Below are positions 1 to 11,188 of a stretch of 64,000 nt of DNA, piece after piece. The stretch's first letter is position 1; each line of letters starts with the position of its first letter. The position numbers and the translations under genes are program-made. Source of the stretch: Entomohabitans teleogrylli (GTDB lineage Bacteria; Pseudomonadota; Gammaproteobacteria; Enterobacterales; Enterobacteriaceae); assembly GCF_001484765.1 (NCBI RefSeq), contig NZ_LLXO01000025.1, positions 1-64,000 of the forward strand, read 5' to 3'. The notes below the pieces were generated by a model. That model worked only from the letters and a program-made list of their open reading frames with translations. It was not told where the DNA came from and did not search any database.

Positions 1-314
1 CAACCTTTCAAGGTCATATGTCAGATCAAGTCGCGACTAATACAGCTAAAGATGTAGGCGCTCATGTGCTCTCAATGCCTTCAATAAAGCCGCTATGCGC
101 GAACCGGCACATCTGGTAGACTGTTCTCAGTGAGTCAAGCAAACTGCCTACTTTTCTAACTTTTAATCATGAATAACCAGCGCCTTGAGTATAGCTGGTT
201 CGAATATACTCGTTGATTCACATCAGATAATGAGTGTATAATTCGGTAGATAGCTTGGGTTCGGGAACAGTGAATGCCTTAAGTTTCAAAAGGTTAGATT
301 AACCTCTTGACTGT
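1..314. other. Probable end of an integrated genomic island, no gene recognised
   Basis: This stretch lies left of an isolated tRNA 3' end at 315-328 and is more AT-rich than the following genes. The longest reading frame starts at ATG 18 and gives only 33 codons, matching nothing I recognise. An inverted repeat, AACCAGC and GCTGGTT, lies around 176-201. I read it as the terminal non-coding part of an element that continues to the left; that is inference from the neighbouring tRNA fragment. Confidence 0.4.
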
Positions 315-328
315 GGCCCCCGCAACCA
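315..328 (+). repeat. Isolated 3' end of an initiator tRNA-Met gene, candidate attachment site
   Basis: GGCCCCCGCAACCA equals the last 14 bases, including CCA, of E. coli initiator tRNA-Met (metZ/metW/metV) as I remember it. The upstream bases do not continue as a T-arm, so this is a fragment, not a gene. In E. coli metV lies directly before amiC, which is the next core gene here. Integrases that use tRNA genes duplicate the tRNA 3' end at the far side of the inserted DNA, so this is the expected form of the distal att site. Confidence 0.65.
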
Positions 329-439
329 ATCTCAGAGTCATCTCTTTTTTCCCCTGAAAACTTCTGTGTCTTAATTCCCTGTATTTTTATTTTCCCCACT
401 ATACTCGTTCTACCCTCTACTGACCCTCAACATCTCTCT

Positions 440-1330
440 ATGCTTCGTTCTGCTGCCCTGCTGACGCTGGCATTGACTGCCGCGCACTCTGCCGTCGCCT
501 TTGATGACACCACCCCGTTACTGTGGAACCAGCCTGCCAGCCAGGCCGCTTGTCCCGTCGGGGATGAGGCCCTGTGGGTCACCTGGTCCGGCGGCGAAGC
601 CTGTATTCGCTATTTCTCCGCCGGGAAAATTTCCCAGGCAGACCCGGTGCTGCTGGTATTCCGCGGCGATCGCGCCTACCGCAAGGATCGCGATCCGCAG
701 ACCATTCCGGGCAATACCGTCAGCGAGCAGCGCGACTACGCCAGCAAAATTGCCCGCATTGCCGGGATACCGGTAATTGTTGTCGCGCGCCCCGGTACCT
801 GGGGATCCAGCGGTAATCACCTGCAGCGCCGACAGCAGGCGGAGTTTATGGCGCTGAATGCCGCCGCCGACGGGCTGAAAGTGCGCTACGGGATTCACCA
901 CTTTATCCTCAGCGGCACCAGCGGCGGAGCGACGGCGGGCGCCGCGCTGTTGGCGCTGGGCAGAAAAGATATCTCCTGCGCAATACTGGCCTCCGGAGCC
1001 TATGGCCTGGTGGAAAGAGCGCAAATGCTGCGCGCCGCCCACGGCTGGCCATCGCGTCCGGGCCGGGATACAACCGGATTACTCAATCCCTGGGATCCGC
1101 TGGACCACGTCGACGGTGTCGCCGCCGATCCTCAGCGACTGATCATTATTGTTGGTAATGAAAAAGACCAGGTGACCCCCTTCATCCTGCAGAAAAAATT
1201 CGCCATGGCGCTGAAAGCCCGGGGGCACCGGGTACAACTGGAAACCGCATCAGCCGACCCGTCTGCCTATCACTCGCTAAAAAATAATATCAGCTACCGG
1301 CTGGTCGCCGACTGCCCCTCATCCGGTTAA
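440..1330 (+). CDS. Secreted alpha/beta-hydrolase-like protein, function unknown
   Basis: This 296-residue protein has a Sec-type signal peptide (about residues 1-20, ending near AVA). The mature part has alpha/beta-hydrolase features: a nucleophile-elbow-like GTSGG after a predicted strand (LSGTSGG, near residue 160), a late Asp in NEKDQVTP and a His in AYHSL near the C-terminus, a plausible Ser-Asp-His triad. Four cysteines suggest disulfides and a periplasmic location. The start is poorly supported: the 110 bases upstream are pyrimidine-rich and show no Shine-Dalgarno sequence, but the signal peptide fits this ATG. It stands alone, 117 bp before a MurF-like gene on the same strand. I do not recognise the subfamily; esterase or peptidase activity is possible. 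Confidence 0.6.
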   Translation: MLRSAALLTLALTAAHSAVAFDDTTPLLWNQPASQAACPVGDEALWVTWSGGEACIRYFSAGKISQADPVLLVFRGDRAYRKDRDPQTIPGNTVSEQRDYASKIARIAGIPVIVVARPGTWGSSGNHLQRRQQAEFMALNAAADGLKVRYGIHHFILSGTSGGATAGAALLALGRKDISCAILASGAYGLVERAQMLRAAHGWPSRPGRDTTGLLNPWDPLDHVDGVAADPQRLIIIVGNEKDQVTPFILQKKFAMALKARGHRVQLETASADPSAYHSLKNNISYRLVADCPSSG

Positions 1331-1447
1331 ATCCAAATATATCAACGATATATCCTGAACCTCGGATATTATTGATCTACCGGAATAATTATCAGGCGTC
1401 GGACACCATCAGGTGTATTTCAGCACCGGCGACGCGTCGGAGGCGTT

Positions 1448-2866
1448 ATGGCAAATTACCCGCAAACAACCGTCGGAGAGGCTATCTGGCATGCCGAAGA
1501 ACTGGCCGGCGTCACCGGAGGACAATGGAGACAACCGCCGCCCGCCGGCTGGTCCGCCACCGGGCTGTCTATCTGGGCGCCGGCGATGCAGCCAGGCAAT
1601 ATTGTGGTGGTGCGCACCCAGGATGACAATTCCGGTATCCCGCCCACTTCGATTCCGCGTCTGAAATCGCCACCTGCGGCAATAATAGCCACCGCCGGGC
1701 GGCTGGAGCCTATCGCCGGTATCCCCCTGCTGGAGGTGCAAAGCAGCGAAGAGGCGATTCTCGCCCTCGGACGCTATGCCCGGGATCGTATGACGGGCAA
1801 CATCATCGGTATTACCGGCAGCGCCGGAAAAACCACCTGCGTCGCCATGCTGGCCGCCGCCCTTGCGCCGTGGGGCCCGGTATGTAAAAGCGCCCACAAT
1901 GCCAACCTGCCGCGGGGTGTGGCGTGGAATCTGGCGTCAATGCCCTGGAATACGCCGCAAATCGTTCTTGAAATGGCCATCGGCCGCATGAAAACCAGTA
2001 CGCTGATGGCGCGGCCGCAAATCGCCATTTTTACCAATATTCAACCCGCCCATCTTGGGGAACGCAGCACGCTGAATGATATCGCGCGCGCCAAGAGCCT
2101 GATTTTCGTGGGGATGACGCCGGGCAGTACCGCCATTCTCAACCGCGATATGCAGGAGTGGCAAACCGTCCACGATGCCGCCCGGCAGCGCCAGTTGAAC
2201 ATCGTCCACTATGGCGCCAGCCCGGAATGCGATATCCGCCTCATCGACTACGACCCCGGCGAACGGCAGGTGACAGCCCGTATCGGCGATCGGGAAATTC
2301 GCTATCGCTGCGGCGCTGACGGCAGACATATGGCCCTTAACAGCCTTGCGGTACTGGCGACGGTGCTGACGCTGGGCTATCCGCTGGAGCCAGCGATTGA
2401 ACAACTGGCCCGTTTTTCAGCCCTGTCCGGGCGTGGAGAAGAGCTGGAGCTAACCCTCAATGGGCAGCAACTCACCATTATTGATGACGCCTATAACGCC
2501 AATCCGGGCTCCATGAAGGCGGCGCTGGAAAAGCTCAGCGATAAGCGCACCCATCAGCGGCGTATCGCCGTACTGGGTGAAATGGCGGATCTCGGCCCCG
2601 GCGCCCTGAGCTACCACACCGATCTCGCGGAACTGATTAACCACAGCGCTATCGATCGGGTTTATCTGGCGGGAGAACTTTATGAGCAGTGCTGGCAGTC
2701 GCTGGCCGACGATCGGCGGGGAGATTTTGTCGCGACCCCCGGTCAATTACGGGCGGTACTCGAAAACCAGTTGCAACAGGGGGATGTGGTGCTGTTTAAA
2801 GGTTCCAACAGTACCCGGGTTTATGAACTGGTGAGCTGGGTTAAATCCCACGGCGGCACAGGCTAA
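1448..2866 (+). CDS. MurF-like Mur ligase family protein (second copy type)
   Basis: This 472-residue protein has the Mur ligase layout: an N-terminal substrate domain, a central ATPase domain with P-loop [10 protein letters not shown] (near residue 117), and a C-terminal ligase domain with [11 protein letters not shown] and LGEMADLG, both typical of MurF. MurF joins D-Ala-D-Ala to the UDP-MurNAc tripeptide in the cytoplasm. The housekeeping murF sits in the mra/dcw cluster, so this is probably a divergent paralogue, perhaps making a modified precursor or acting on another amino-acyl substrate. The start follows a good ribosome site (GGAGG, 7 bases). Its stop overlaps by 3 bases the stop of the convergent amidase gene amiC. 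Mur ligase family membership is clear; the substrate is unknown. Confidence 0.75.
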   Translation: MANYPQTTVGEAIWHAEELAGVTGGQWRQPPPAGWSATGLSIWAPAMQPGNIVVVRTQDDNSGIPPTSIPRLKSPPAAIIATAGRLEPIAGIPLLEVQSSEEAILALGRYARDRMTGNIIGITGSAGKTTCVAMLAAALAPWGPVCKSAHNANLPRGVAWNLASMPWNTPQIVLEMAIGRMKTSTLMARPQIAIFTNIQPAHLGERSTLNDIARAKSLIFVGMTPGSTAILNRDMQEWQTVHDAARQRQLNIVHYGASPECDIRLIDYDPGERQVTARIGDREIRYRCGADGRHMALNSLAVLATVLTLGYPLEPAIEQLARFSALSGRGEELELTLNGQQLTIIDDAYNANPGSMKAALEKLSDKRTHQRRIAVLGEMADLGPGALSYHTDLAELINHSAIDRVYLAGELYEQCWQSLADDRRGDFVATPGQLRAVLENQLQQGDVVLFKGSNSTRVYELVSWVKSHGGTG

Positions 2867-4113
2867 GCGCGCCGCGCCAGGGTGCTACTGTCGGCAAAGT
2901 AGGCTTTGATGCCGGCCAGAATCGACTCCGCCACCTGCTGCTGGAATGCCGCGGTTTTCAGTTTACGCTCCTCTTCAACGTTACTGATAAACGCGGTTTC
3001 CACCAGAATGGACGGAATTTCCGGCGCTTTCAATACCGCAAAGCCGGCCTGATCGACGCGGTTTTTATGCAGTTTGTTGATATTCCCGAGGCGATTAAGC
3101 ACCTCTTTGCCGAATTTCAGGCTGTCGTTGATGGTCAGGGACTGCACCATGTCCAGCATCGTATGGTCGAGATAGCGATCGCCGCTCTTGCTGACCCCGC
3201 CGATCAAGTCCGCGGCGTTCTGGGTTTCCGCGAGATATTTCGCCGCGGCGCTGGTCGCGCCTTTGGTCGACAGCGCAAACACCGAAGAGCCGCGCGCCGA
3301 GCGATTGGTAAACGCATCAGCATGAATCGATACGAACAGATCGGCGCGCTGTTTCTGAGCCTTCGCCACCCGCACCTTCAGCGGTATGAAGATATCTTCA
3401 TTGCGCGTCATGTACACCTTCATATTCGGCTCTTTCTGAATCAGCGTTCTCAGGCGACGGGCAATTTGCAGCACCACGTCTTTCTCACGAGTTTTATATT
3501 TACCGATGGCGCCAGGATCTTCGCCGCCATGACCGGGATCCAACATGATAACGATCGGCCGATCGCGTCCGGCTTTACCCGGCTGCGGCCCGGCCGGCGG
3601 CACTTTTTTATCCAGCTGGCCGTTATTGTAATCCTCCAGTAACGCCAGCAGCGGATCCTGTTCGCTGTTGGTGTTGGCCGGGTACAGATCCATCACCGTA
3701 CGCTCTTTAAATTCCGCTACCGGCGCCAGAGCAAACAGATGCGGCGTGACATTCTGCTTCAGTTCAAACACCAGACGCACCGTCTTTGGATCGAACTGCC
3801 CCACCCGGGCCGATTTAATAAACGGATCGTCACCGCGGATCTGACCGGACAGCCCTTTAAGAATCGAATTCAGCTGTACCCCTTCCAGGTCCACCACTAC
3901 ACGTTCCGGATTGCTCAGCGCAAACTGGCGGTACTTCAGCATGCGGTTGGATTCCAGAGTCACGCGCGTATAGGTAGAGGACGGCCAGACGCGCACGGCG
4001 ATAACCTGGCTTGCGCCCGCGGCCAACCCGACCTGACTGACGCTCAGTAACCACATGGCGCCCGCGCCCTGTAACAAACGGCGGCGGCTGATAGCAGAAC
4101 TGGATCCTGACAT
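2863..4113 (-). CDS. amiC: N-acetylmuramoyl-L-alanine amidase AmiC
   Basis: AmiC cleaves the bond between MurNAc and L-Ala in murein and helps split the septum during cell division; NlpD activates it in the periplasm. The 416-residue protein starts with a twin-arginine signal (SRRRLLQ), typical of AmiC and AmiA. An AMIN domain (about residues 35-130) targets the division ring, and the C-terminal Amidase_3 domain shows [10 protein letters not shown] and a later SIHADAF with zinc-binding His residues. I chose ATG 4113 because GGGAG precedes it and it gives the known N-terminus; an upstream in-frame ATG at 4170 would add 19 residues before the Tat motif. It diverges from argA. Confidence 0.95.
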   Translation of the reverse strand: MSGSSSAISRRRLLQGAGAMWLLSVSQVGLAAGASQVIAVRVWPSSTYTRVTLESNRMLKYRQFALSNPERVVVDLEGVQLNSILKGLSGQIRGDDPFIKSARVGQFDPKTVRLVFELKQNVTPHLFALAPVAEFKERTVMDLYPANTNSEQDPLLALLEDYNNGQLDKKVPPAGPQPGKAGRDRPIVIMLDPGHGGEDPGAIGKYKTREKDVVLQIARRLRTLIQKEPNMKVYMTRNEDIFIPLKVRVAKAQKQRADLFVSIHADAFTNRSARGSSVFALSTKGATSAAAKYLAETQNAADLIGGVSKSGDRYLDHTMLDMVQSLTINDSLKFGKEVLNRLGNINKLHKNRVDQAGFAVLKAPEIPSILVETAFISNVEEERKLKTAAFQQQVAESILAGIKAYFADSSTLARRA

Positions 4114-4391
4114 GCTTCTCCCGGACAAATTACGCGTACTCCGGCGTGACAATATAAAAATGTGGACCAAAAACTTTAGCGAAACATGCCGTTACTGTCA
4201 TCTATAAAAGGGTAAACATTCGCATAGAGACGTCATTTTGCCGCTTATCTCCCGTTTAGTTTGCCGGCAAGAGCATCATCCATGAAACAAACCTTTGTCA
4301 TACTGCCTGATACCTTATGAATAATTCTGGGTGCGGATCGGCGAAAAGTAAAAATGCCCACGATAAAAATTGCGCTTGCGCCGCCGTCGAT

Positions 4392-4430
4392 AAAAGAATA
4401 AAAATACAATAATTTCGAATAATCATGCAT
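4392..4430 (+). promoter_or_regulatory. Tandem ARG boxes (ArgR operator) before argA
   Basis: Two 18-bp imperfect palindromes of the ARG-box type lie at 4392-4409 and 4413-4430, separated by 3 bp, the spacing known for ArgR hexamer binding. The right box reads TTTCGAATAATCATGCAT. A TACAAT hexamer (4405-4410) between them could be a -10 element, which would let ArgR with arginine block the promoter. A third box-like TATGAATAATTCT lies near 4316-4328. Confidence 0.6.
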
Positions 4431-4444
4431 TGAGAGGTAGTGCC

Positions 4445-5776
4445 GTGGTGAAGGAACGTAAGACTGAACTGGTTCAGGGATTCCGCCATTCTGTTCCTTA
4501 TATTAATGCCCACCGGGGCAAAACCTTCGTCATCATGCTGGGTGGAGAAGCAATTGAAGATGAAAATTTCTCCAGTATTGTCAATGATATAGGACTACTA
4601 CACAGTCTGGGTATTCGCCTGGTGGTGGTCTATGGCGCTCGCCCGCAGATTGACGCTAACCTTGCCTTACACCACTGCGAGCCGGTTTATCACAAACACA
4701 CCCGGGTCACTGACGCCCGCGCCCTGGAACTGGTTAAACAGGCGGCCGGGCTGCTGCAACTGGATATTACCGCACGGCTTTCCATGAGCCTGAATAATAC
4801 TCCTCTGCAGGGCGCCCATATCAATGTCGTGAGCGGTAATTTCATTATCGCCCAGCCGCTGGGGGTAGACGATGGCGTGGACTACTGCCACAGCGGGCGC
4901 ATCCGCCGTATCGATGAAGAGGCGATCCACCGCCAGCTCGACAGCGGGGCTATCGTGCTGTTGGGCCCGGTTGCGGTGTCGGTCACCGGCGAAAGCTTTA
5001 ACCTGACCTCTGAAGAGCTGGCTACCCAACTGGCGGTCAAGCTGAAGGCAGAGAAAATGATTGGCTTCTGCTCTTCCCAGGGGGTCACCGACGCTGAAGG
5101 AAATATTGTTTCCGAGCTGTTCCCCAACGAAGCGCAGGCCAGAGTGGAAGCCCTGGAGGAAACCGGCGATTACCACTCCGGCACCGTGCGCTTTCTGCGC
5201 GGGGCGGTCAAAGCCTGCCGCAGCGGGGTTCGCCGCTGCCACCTGATCAGCTACCGGGAAGACGGTACGCTGCTGCAGGAGCTGTTCTCGCGCGATGGCA
5301 TCGGTACCCAGATAGTGATGGAAAGCGCCGAGCAGATCCGCCGGGCGACCATTAATGACATTGGCGGGATCCTGGAGCTCATCCGCCCGCTCGAACAGCA
5401 GGGCATCCTGGTGCGCCGTTCCCGCGAACAACTGGAAATGGAGATCGACAAGTTCACCATCGTCGAGCGGGATAATCTGACCATCGCCTGCGCGGCGCTT
5501 TATCCGTTCCCGGAAGAGAAAATCGGTGAAATGGCCTGTGTCGCGGTCCACCCCGACTACCGCAGCTCTTCGCGCGGCGAAATACTGTTGCAGCGCATCG
5601 CCGCCCAGGCCCGGCAAATAGGGCTTGAGAAGCTGTTCGTGCTGACCACTCGCAGCATCCACTGGTTCCAGGAGCGCGGCTTTACCCCAGTGGATATTGA
5701 ACAACTGCCGGAAAGCAAAAAGCAGATGTATAACTACCAGCGGCGCTCCAAAGTCCTGATGGCCGATCTCGGCTAA
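4445..5776 (+). CDS. argA: N-acetylglutamate synthase
   Basis: ArgA makes N-acetylglutamate from acetyl-CoA and glutamate, the first step of arginine synthesis, and is inhibited by arginine. The 443-residue protein has an amino-acid-kinase-like domain (about 25-270, with MLGGEAI near the start) and a C-terminal GNAT domain (about 295-430, with [13 protein letters not shown]). I set the start at GTG 4445, 8 bases after GAGAGG, because it matches the length and N-terminus of E. coli ArgA; an ATG at 4430 adds five residues and lies inside the operator. It is transcribed alone, diverging from amiC and converging on recD 31 bp downstream. Confidence 0.95.
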   Translation: MVKERKTELVQGFRHSVPYINAHRGKTFVIMLGGEAIEDENFSSIVNDIGLLHSLGIRLVVVYGARPQIDANLALHHCEPVYHKHTRVTDARALELVKQAAGLLQLDITARLSMSLNNTPLQGAHINVVSGNFIIAQPLGVDDGVDYCHSGRIRRIDEEAIHRQLDSGAIVLLGPVAVSVTGESFNLTSEELATQLAVKLKAEKMIGFCSSQGVTDAEGNIVSELFPNEAQARVEALEETGDYHSGTVRFLRGAVKACRSGVRRCHLISYREDGTLLQELFSRDGIGTQIVMESAEQIRRATINDIGGILELIRPLEQQGILVRRSREQLEMEIDKFTIVERDNLTIACAALYPFPEEKIGEMACVAVHPDYRSSSRGEILLQRIAAQARQIGLEKLFVLTTRSIHWFQERGFTPVDIEQLPESKKQMYNYQRRSKVLMADLG

Positions 5777-5807
5777 TCACAGGCGTTCCGGCATAAGCCG
5801 CAACGCT

Positions 5808-7643
5808 TTATTGACTGAACAGCGCCAGTAATCCGCTGCGCCGCTCGGTACGCGCGCCAATCGCTTTCGCCAGAACCCGCTCATCCGCATACAGCGACAG
5901 CCGCTGGCGGGCGCGGGTAATGGCGGTATAGACCAGTTCACGGGTCACCACCGGCGTTATCTGATCCGGCAATACCAGCGCGGCATGATCAAATTCCGAC
6001 CCCTGAGATTTGTGTACCGTCATCGCCCAGGCCGTTTCATGGGCCGGCAGACGACCCGGAATCACCGATTTCACCGTTCCATCCGGCATCGAAAACCACA
6101 CCCGCAGCCCGTGGCCAAAATCCAGCGCCACGCCAATATCCCCATTAAACAACCCCAGCGCGCTGTCGTTACGCGCAATCATCACCGGTCGGCCATGATA
6201 CCAGCGCAGCGATTGCGATACCGGCCGCCGAATTCGCCGCTGACGCGCCAGCGCCTGTTCAATGCGCTCATTCAGACCGCGTACGCCGAAAGGCCCTTCA
6301 CGCAGCGCGCACAGCAACTGAAACTCGCTGAATGCGGTAAGGATCGATTCCGGCGTCCCTCCCGCCAGTAGCTCCAGATAGCGCCGGTACCCCTGCACAC
6401 ACTGGTCAATCATCATCTGGTAATCCGCCGCCTGGCTCAGCGGATAGCTGACGATATCCTCATAACCGGCCGCCAGCGTGGCCCGGACCGCGCGAATATC
6501 GCTGGCGTTAACCGCCAGCGCCAGTTGACCGATCCCGGATTCGCGGCCAAAGCGATAGCTTTTCTGCAGCAGACACAGGCAATCGCGCAACGCCTGCGCC
6601 GTATCCCCCTCCCCGGCGGGAAGCGCGTAACCGGTAATCACGCTCAGTTCCTGCGCCCGTTCGGCGCTATAGCCGCGGTTTACAAAGTGACAGATATCCC
6701 CCAGTACCGCCCCCGCTTCCACCGAAGCCAGTTGGTCGCGATCCCCGAGGAAAATAACCCGGGCATTAGCCGGCAGCGCGGCGATCAATCGCGCCATCAT
6801 CGGTAAATCCACCATTGAGGCTTCATCCACCACCAGCACGTCGAGATGTAGCGGGTTACCGGCATGATATTTCAGCCGCTGACTGTTGGGCTGAGCCCCC
6901 AGCAAGCGGTGCAGGGTGCAGGCTTCATCGGGCAACATCGCTTTTTGCTGCGCGCTGAGCGGCAAACACTGTAGCGCGGCGCCCAGGGATTCGGTGAGAC
7001 GGGCCGCCGCCTTACCGGTTGGCGCCGCCAGTTGAATGCGCTGAGCGCCGGGAGACATCTGCACCAGCGCCGCCAGAAGCTTCGCCACCGTTGTTGTTTT
7101 GCCGGTGCCCGGCCCCCCGGAAATCACCGCGATACGCCGGGTCAGCGCGACGGCCGCCGCGACTTTCTGCCAGTCCGTCTCCTGCGTCGGGCTAAACAAT
7201 TCGCCCAGCACCTCGCGCAGACGCGCGCTGTCCAGCGGCATTGGATGGTTTCCTTCCAGGAAGAAATGCGCCACATCCTGCTCGTAACACCACATGCGAT
7301 TAAGATACAGACTGTCGTTATCCAGTTTCAGAGGCGTCGCCGCGTTCTCACTACTGACGGCAGGCGACGCCTGCAAATGCCGGCGCCAGGCCTCAGGTTC
7401 CCCCACCCGGGCAAACAGCGCGTCCACCAGCGCATTCTGGCGATGGGCAAAACAGCGCTGCGGATCGAGATTTTCCAGCGGCAGACAGACGTGGCCTTCT
7501 CCGGCATCCCGGCTGACCAGCGCCGCCGCCAGCATCACGATCGGCTCATCGTTAGCGGCCACCATCAGGGCGAACTGAACGTCCAGGGCGCGAAATAGCT
7601 TCTGCTCAACGGCCTGTAGCAGCAGCGTTTCCATCTTCGTCAT
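5808..7643 (-). CDS. recD: Exonuclease V (RecBCD) alpha subunit RecD
   Basis: RecD is the fast 5'-3' helicase of RecBCD, which processes double-strand breaks and degrades foreign DNA until it meets Chi. The 611-residue protein has an N-terminal domain that contacts RecB, a P-loop [10 protein letters not shown] near residue 171, the DEAS box in [19 protein letters not shown] (motif III), and a C-terminal UvrD-like part with [12 protein letters not shown] and YTAITRAR. Its start overlaps the recB stop by 4 bases, indicating translational coupling in the order recB-recD. Length is close to the E. coli protein. Confidence 0.96.
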   Translation of the reverse strand: MTKMETLLLQAVEQKLFRALDVQFALMVAANDEPIVMLAAALVSRDAGEGHVCLPLENLDPQRCFAHRQNALVDALFARVGEPEAWRRHLQASPAVSSENAATPLKLDNDSLYLNRMWCYEQDVAHFFLEGNHPMPLDSARLREVLGELFSPTQETDWQKVAAAVALTRRIAVISGGPGTGKTTTVAKLLAALVQMSPGAQRIQLAAPTGKAAARLTESLGAALQCLPLSAQQKAMLPDEACTLHRLLGAQPNSQRLKYHAGNPLHLDVLVVDEASMVDLPMMARLIAALPANARVIFLGDRDQLASVEAGAVLGDICHFVNRGYSAERAQELSVITGYALPAGEGDTAQALRDCLCLLQKSYRFGRESGIGQLALAVNASDIRAVRATLAAGYEDIVSYPLSQAADYQMMIDQCVQGYRRYLELLAGGTPESILTAFSEFQLLCALREGPFGVRGLNERIEQALARQRRIRRPVSQSLRWYHGRPVMIARNDSALGLFNGDIGVALDFGHGLRVWFSMPDGTVKSVIPGRLPAHETAWAMTVHKSQGSEFDHAALVLPDQITPVVTRELVYTAITRARQRLSLYADERVLAKAIGARTERRSGLLALFSQ

Positions 7644-10600
7644 GCGACATCGTCCTCCTGCCAGATTCCGGCAAACAGCGCATCCATGGCGTCAATCAGC
7701 GCCGGCTCTGGACAGGTGGAGAAAATCCCCTGACGGGAACCTCCCTCCTCGACGCCGCGCAGAAATAAATAGATAACCCCGCCGAAATGTTGCCGGTAGT
7801 CATAGCCGGCGATCCGCTGTCGCAGATAGCGGTGCAGCGCCAGAGTATATAACTGATACTGGAGGTCGTAACGATGCTCGCGCATCGCCTGCGCCATCGC
7901 CTCCTGGGTGTAGGCGTCGCTGCTATCCCCCAGCCAGTTGGATTTATAATCCAGCAGGTAATAACGCCCCTGCCAGCGGAACACCAGATCGATAAAACCT
8001 TTCAGCATTCCGCGTAGCTGGCGAAAATCGAGCGGCGGACAGTCGGCAGACAGCGGGTCGTAGCGGCGGATTAATGCATCCAGTTGCGTCGCCTGTAGCG
8101 GCCCGGCCACGGGCAGATAAAATTCCAGTTCGCTCTGGCGATCCCTGGCCGACAGTTGATGCAGCGACACCGCGCTGTCATTAAGCGGCGCCGCCAGGAT
8201 TGACGCCAGCCAGCCGCTAACCACCGGCTGCCACTGCGCATCATACCCGGCCTGCGCCAGTTGCTCCGCCACCCACGCCTGATCCACCGGCTGGGTGAAA
8301 TCCAGCGTTTCCAGCAGGCTATGTAAAAACGTCCCGGGCGACGCGCCGCGCGGGAACTGATGCGGCGTCAACGCCGATTGCGACGCCTCCTGCGCCTCGC
8401 CGGCAGCGTCGACGTCAAGACGCGGCACCCACTCCGGCGCCGCGCTGCTGCCATGCTGTTGTAGCCCGGAATAGCTGGTGACGCGCCAGTCATCGCCGAC
8501 ATCGCGTGTCAGATAACGCGCCTGCAACGCCGGCGCCGCTGGCGCCAGCGGCTGCCACGGCGCTTCATCCGGCGCCTGGACGGTTTCCAGGGCAATCGCC
8601 TCGCCACACAGGGACGCCAGCGCCTGTTGCAACTCTGCGGCCTCCAGCGCTTCTCCCTTCTGGATCAAAAAACCGATAGCGCTGAGGTGAAAATCGGAGA
8701 CCCCTTTTTTCGCCCGGTTGCCGCGAAACAGCGGCGCGATCCCCAGACTGGCGTGCCATACCGAACGGGTAACAGCCACATACAGCAGGCGCAGATCTTC
8801 CGCCAGTCGCTCCTCCTCCGCCAGACCGAGGCTTTCCGCATCATTGCCGAGATCGAGAAAGGTTTCAAAGGTTTGCCGGTCATGGTACAGCGCCTGAGAC
8901 TGGGCGCGATAGCTGGCGATAAACGGCAGCCAGACCAGCGGATACTCCAGCCCCTTCGATTTGTGGATAGTCACCACCTGCACCAGGTGTTTATCGCTCT
9001 CCAGCCGCAGTTGCTGGCTGGCGGCATTGCTGTCCGGTTCGGCGATGTTCTGCGCCAGCCAGCGCACCAGCGCATGCTCGCTGTCAATCTGGCCCGCCGC
9101 CTCCTGCAATAGCTCGCTGAGGTGCAAAATATCCGTCAGACGCCGCTCCCCCCCCGGCGTGGCGAGAATATTCTCCGCCACCTGACGACGCGCCATCAGG
9201 GCGCTGAACATCGGCATTACCCCGCGCCGCACCCACAATTCCCGATAACCGTCAAACTCTTCCACCAGGCTATCCCAGGCGGATTCTTGCTGGCTCAGGG
9301 CATCCAGCGCCGCAGCGTCCAGCCCGATAATCCCGGTAGCCATTGCGCTGCGCAGGGTGCTCTCCTTTTCCGGCGCCAGCACGGCCTGTAGCAGCCAGAG
9401 CATCTCCCGGGCTTCCAGGGTAGCAAAAACGCTGTCGCGGTTGGAAAGGTATACCGACTGAATATTCAGCGCTCCAAGCGCATCGCGCACGATCGCCGCT
9501 TCATTGCGGCTGCGTACCAGCACAGTGATATCCGATGCCTGGACGGCGCGAGACTGTTCTCCACGCCACAGCAGCGCTTCGCCGCGCTGGCCGGCGGCCA
9601 GCCAGTCGCAGATTTGCGCCGCGCACTGGCGCGCCATCACCTGTTGGTAATCGCTTACACCGACACCTTCCCCCGGCATGTTCCACAGCGTCATCGCCGC
9701 CTGGGCCTTCCCCTGCAGGGTGAAACACAGGCCGCTATTGCTGGCCGCCGACTTCACCACTAAAAAGGGGATCTGGCGGAACAGGAAAGCATTTTCCTGC
9801 TGGCTGAACAGCCGATTAACACAGTGAATCATCTCCGGTGAAGAGCGCCAGTTGGTATCGAGGGTGTAGTGAGCGCTCACCTCGCGACGCGCTTTCATGT
9901 AAGTAAAAATATCCGCGCCGCGAAAAGCATAAATAGCCTGCTTGGGATCGCCGATCAGCAGCAGCGCGGTTTGCGGCTGATTGAGCCACACGCGGCGAAA
10001 AATACGGTACTGCTGTGGGTCAGTATCCTGAAACTCATCAATCATCGCCGCCGGAAAACGCCGCCGGATCGCCGCCGCCAGCGCTTCGCCGCCGGGCTGG
10101 CGCAGCGCGGCGTCGAGGCGGCTGAGCATATCATCAAACCCCATTTCGCCGCGGCGGCGCTTTTCCGTCTCCACCGTATAGCGGATTTCAGAAATCGCCC
10201 GCGCCAACACCAGATCGCGCAGGGTCAGCGGCTCGCTAAGTAAGGCGTCAATGGCGCTGAACAAGGGATGGCGAGGCGGCGGCCCTTTTTTGGTCTTTTC
10301 ATCAAGGAATGACTGGGCAAACTTGCCCAACGGATCGGGCAACTGATAGCTGGTAGTAGGCTGCCCCGCCCACTCACCGATTTTGTCCAGCCATGTGGGC
10401 AGGTTGCGGCTGCTGAAGCTACGCTTGTCAACCCCGGAATCGCTGATAAGCGCGGCAAGCTCTCCCGCCGCCGCCCGCCACTGCGTTTTTACCTCATCAA
10501 TGGCGGCAACAATCTTTTCATGGCGGCTCAGCAGTGTCTCTTCCTGCGGCGGCTGGCGTTTGAGAAGCGGCTGCTCCCCCTGCAGGTAACTGTATATATC

Positions 10601-11188
10601 GCGCAGTAACGCCTCCGGGCCAGTCCAGATTTCACTGACCGCCTGCGCCACCGGCTTCGGCAGAGGATAACAGTGGCGTCGCCAGAAATCAGCGCAGGCC
10701 TGGCGGCGCAGATGGGTTTCATCTTCCAGCAGTTGCTGTTCAAACAGCATGCCCGACTCAAAGGCATTCAGGTTCAGCATGCGCTGGCAAAAGCCGTGAA
10801 TGGTAAAGATTGCCGCCTCATCCATCTGCCGCTCGGCCAGCAGCAGAACCTGCGCAGCCCGGGCCAGGTCGTCAATCTCTTCCAGCAGGCGCTGAAACAG
10901 CGGATTGTCAGTCTGACCGCGCACGCAGGCGATGCGCAGCGCGTGGATGTTGGAACGAATACGACCTCGTAATTCTTCGGTCGCCGCTTCAGTGAAGGTC
11001 ACCACCAGTAGCTCTTCCACCCCCAGCGGACGTGGGAACGCGGCGGCGCCGCCCAGACCAAGCAGTAGCCGCAGGTAGAGCGCCGCAATAGTGAAGGTTT
11101 TTCCGGTACCGGCAGAGGCCTCTATCAGCCTCGCCCCCTGAAGCGGTAAAGTTAACGAATCAAGGGGCTGCGCGGTCTCGTCAGTCAT
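7640..11188 (-). CDS. recB: Exonuclease V (RecBCD) beta subunit RecB
   Basis: RecB is the 3'-5' helicase and the only nuclease of RecBCD, and loads RecA after Chi. In its 1182 residues are the Walker [11 protein letters not shown] near residue 25, [15 protein letters not shown] (motif II), [14 protein letters not shown], and a C-terminal nuclease domain with [11 protein letters not shown] and [10 protein letters not shown], holding the catalytic Asp and Lys residues. The nuclease site looks intact. It overlaps ptrA upstream and recD downstream by 4 bases each, so translation is coupled through ptrA-recB-recD. Confidence 0.97.
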   Translation of the reverse strand: MTDETAQPLDSLTLPLQGARLIEASAGTGKTFTIAALYLRLLLGLGGAAAFPRPLGVEELLVVTFTEAATEELRGRIRSNIHALRIACVRGQTDNPLFQRLLEEIDDLARAAQVLLLAERQMDEAAIFTIHGFCQRMLNLNAFESGMLFEQQLLEDETHLRRQACADFWRRHCYPLPKPVAQAVSEIWTGPEALLRDIYSYLQGEQPLLKRQPPQEETLLSRHEKIVAAIDEVKTQWRAAAGELAALISDSGVDKRSFSSRNLPTWLDKIGEWAGQPTTSYQLPDPLGKFAQSFLDEKTKKGPPPRHPLFSAIDALLSEPLTLRDLVLARAISEIRYTVETEKRRRGEMGFDDMLSRLDAALRQPGGEALAAAIRRRFPAAMIDEFQDTDPQQYRIFRRVWLNQPQTALLLIGDPKQAIYAFRGADIFTYMKARREVSAHYTLDTNWRSSPEMIHCVNRLFSQQENAFLFRQIPFLVVKSAASNSGLCFTLQGKAQAAMTLWNMPGEGVGVSDYQQVMARQCAAQICDWLAAGQRGEALLWRGEQSRAVQASDITVLVRSRNEAAIVRDALGALNIQSVYLSNRDSVFATLEAREMLWLLQAVLAPEKESTLRSAMATGIIGLDAAALDALSQQESAWDSLVEEFDGYRELWVRRGVMPMFSALMARRQVAENILATPGGERRLTDILHLSELLQEAAGQIDSEHALVRWLAQNIAEPDSNAASQQLRLESDKHLVQVVTIHKSKGLEYPLVWLPFIASYRAQSQALYHDRQTFETFLDLGNDAESLGLAEEERLAEDLRLLYVAVTRSVWHASLGIAPLFRGNRAKKGVSDFHLSAIGFLIQKGEALEAAELQQALASLCGEAIALETVQAPDEAPWQPLAPAAPALQARYLTRDVGDDWRVTSYSGLQQHGSSAAPEWVPRLDVDAAGEAQEASQSALTPHQFPRGASPGTFLHSLLETLDFTQPVDQAWVAEQLAQAGYDAQWQPVVSGWLASILAAPLNDSAVSLHQLSARDRQSELEFYLPVAGPLQATQLDALIRRYDPLSADCPPLDFRQLRGMLKGFIDLVFRWQGRYYLLDYKSNWLGDSSDAYTQEAMAQAMREHRYDLQYQLYTLALHRYLRQRIAGYDYRQHFGGVIYLFLRGVEEGGSRQGIFSTCPEPALIDAMDALFAGIWQEDDVA

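Noticed and set aside
1-440. Complete tRNA gene at the left end
   Set aside because: Only the last 14 bases of tRNA-fMet are present; no anticodon arm or T-arm precedes them.
4667-5704. Open frame of 345 codons opposite argA, and similar ones at 37323-38327 and 48182-49111
   Set aside because: They are antisense shadows of argA, the PTS gene and togA/togB, with no ribosome site or recognisable domain.
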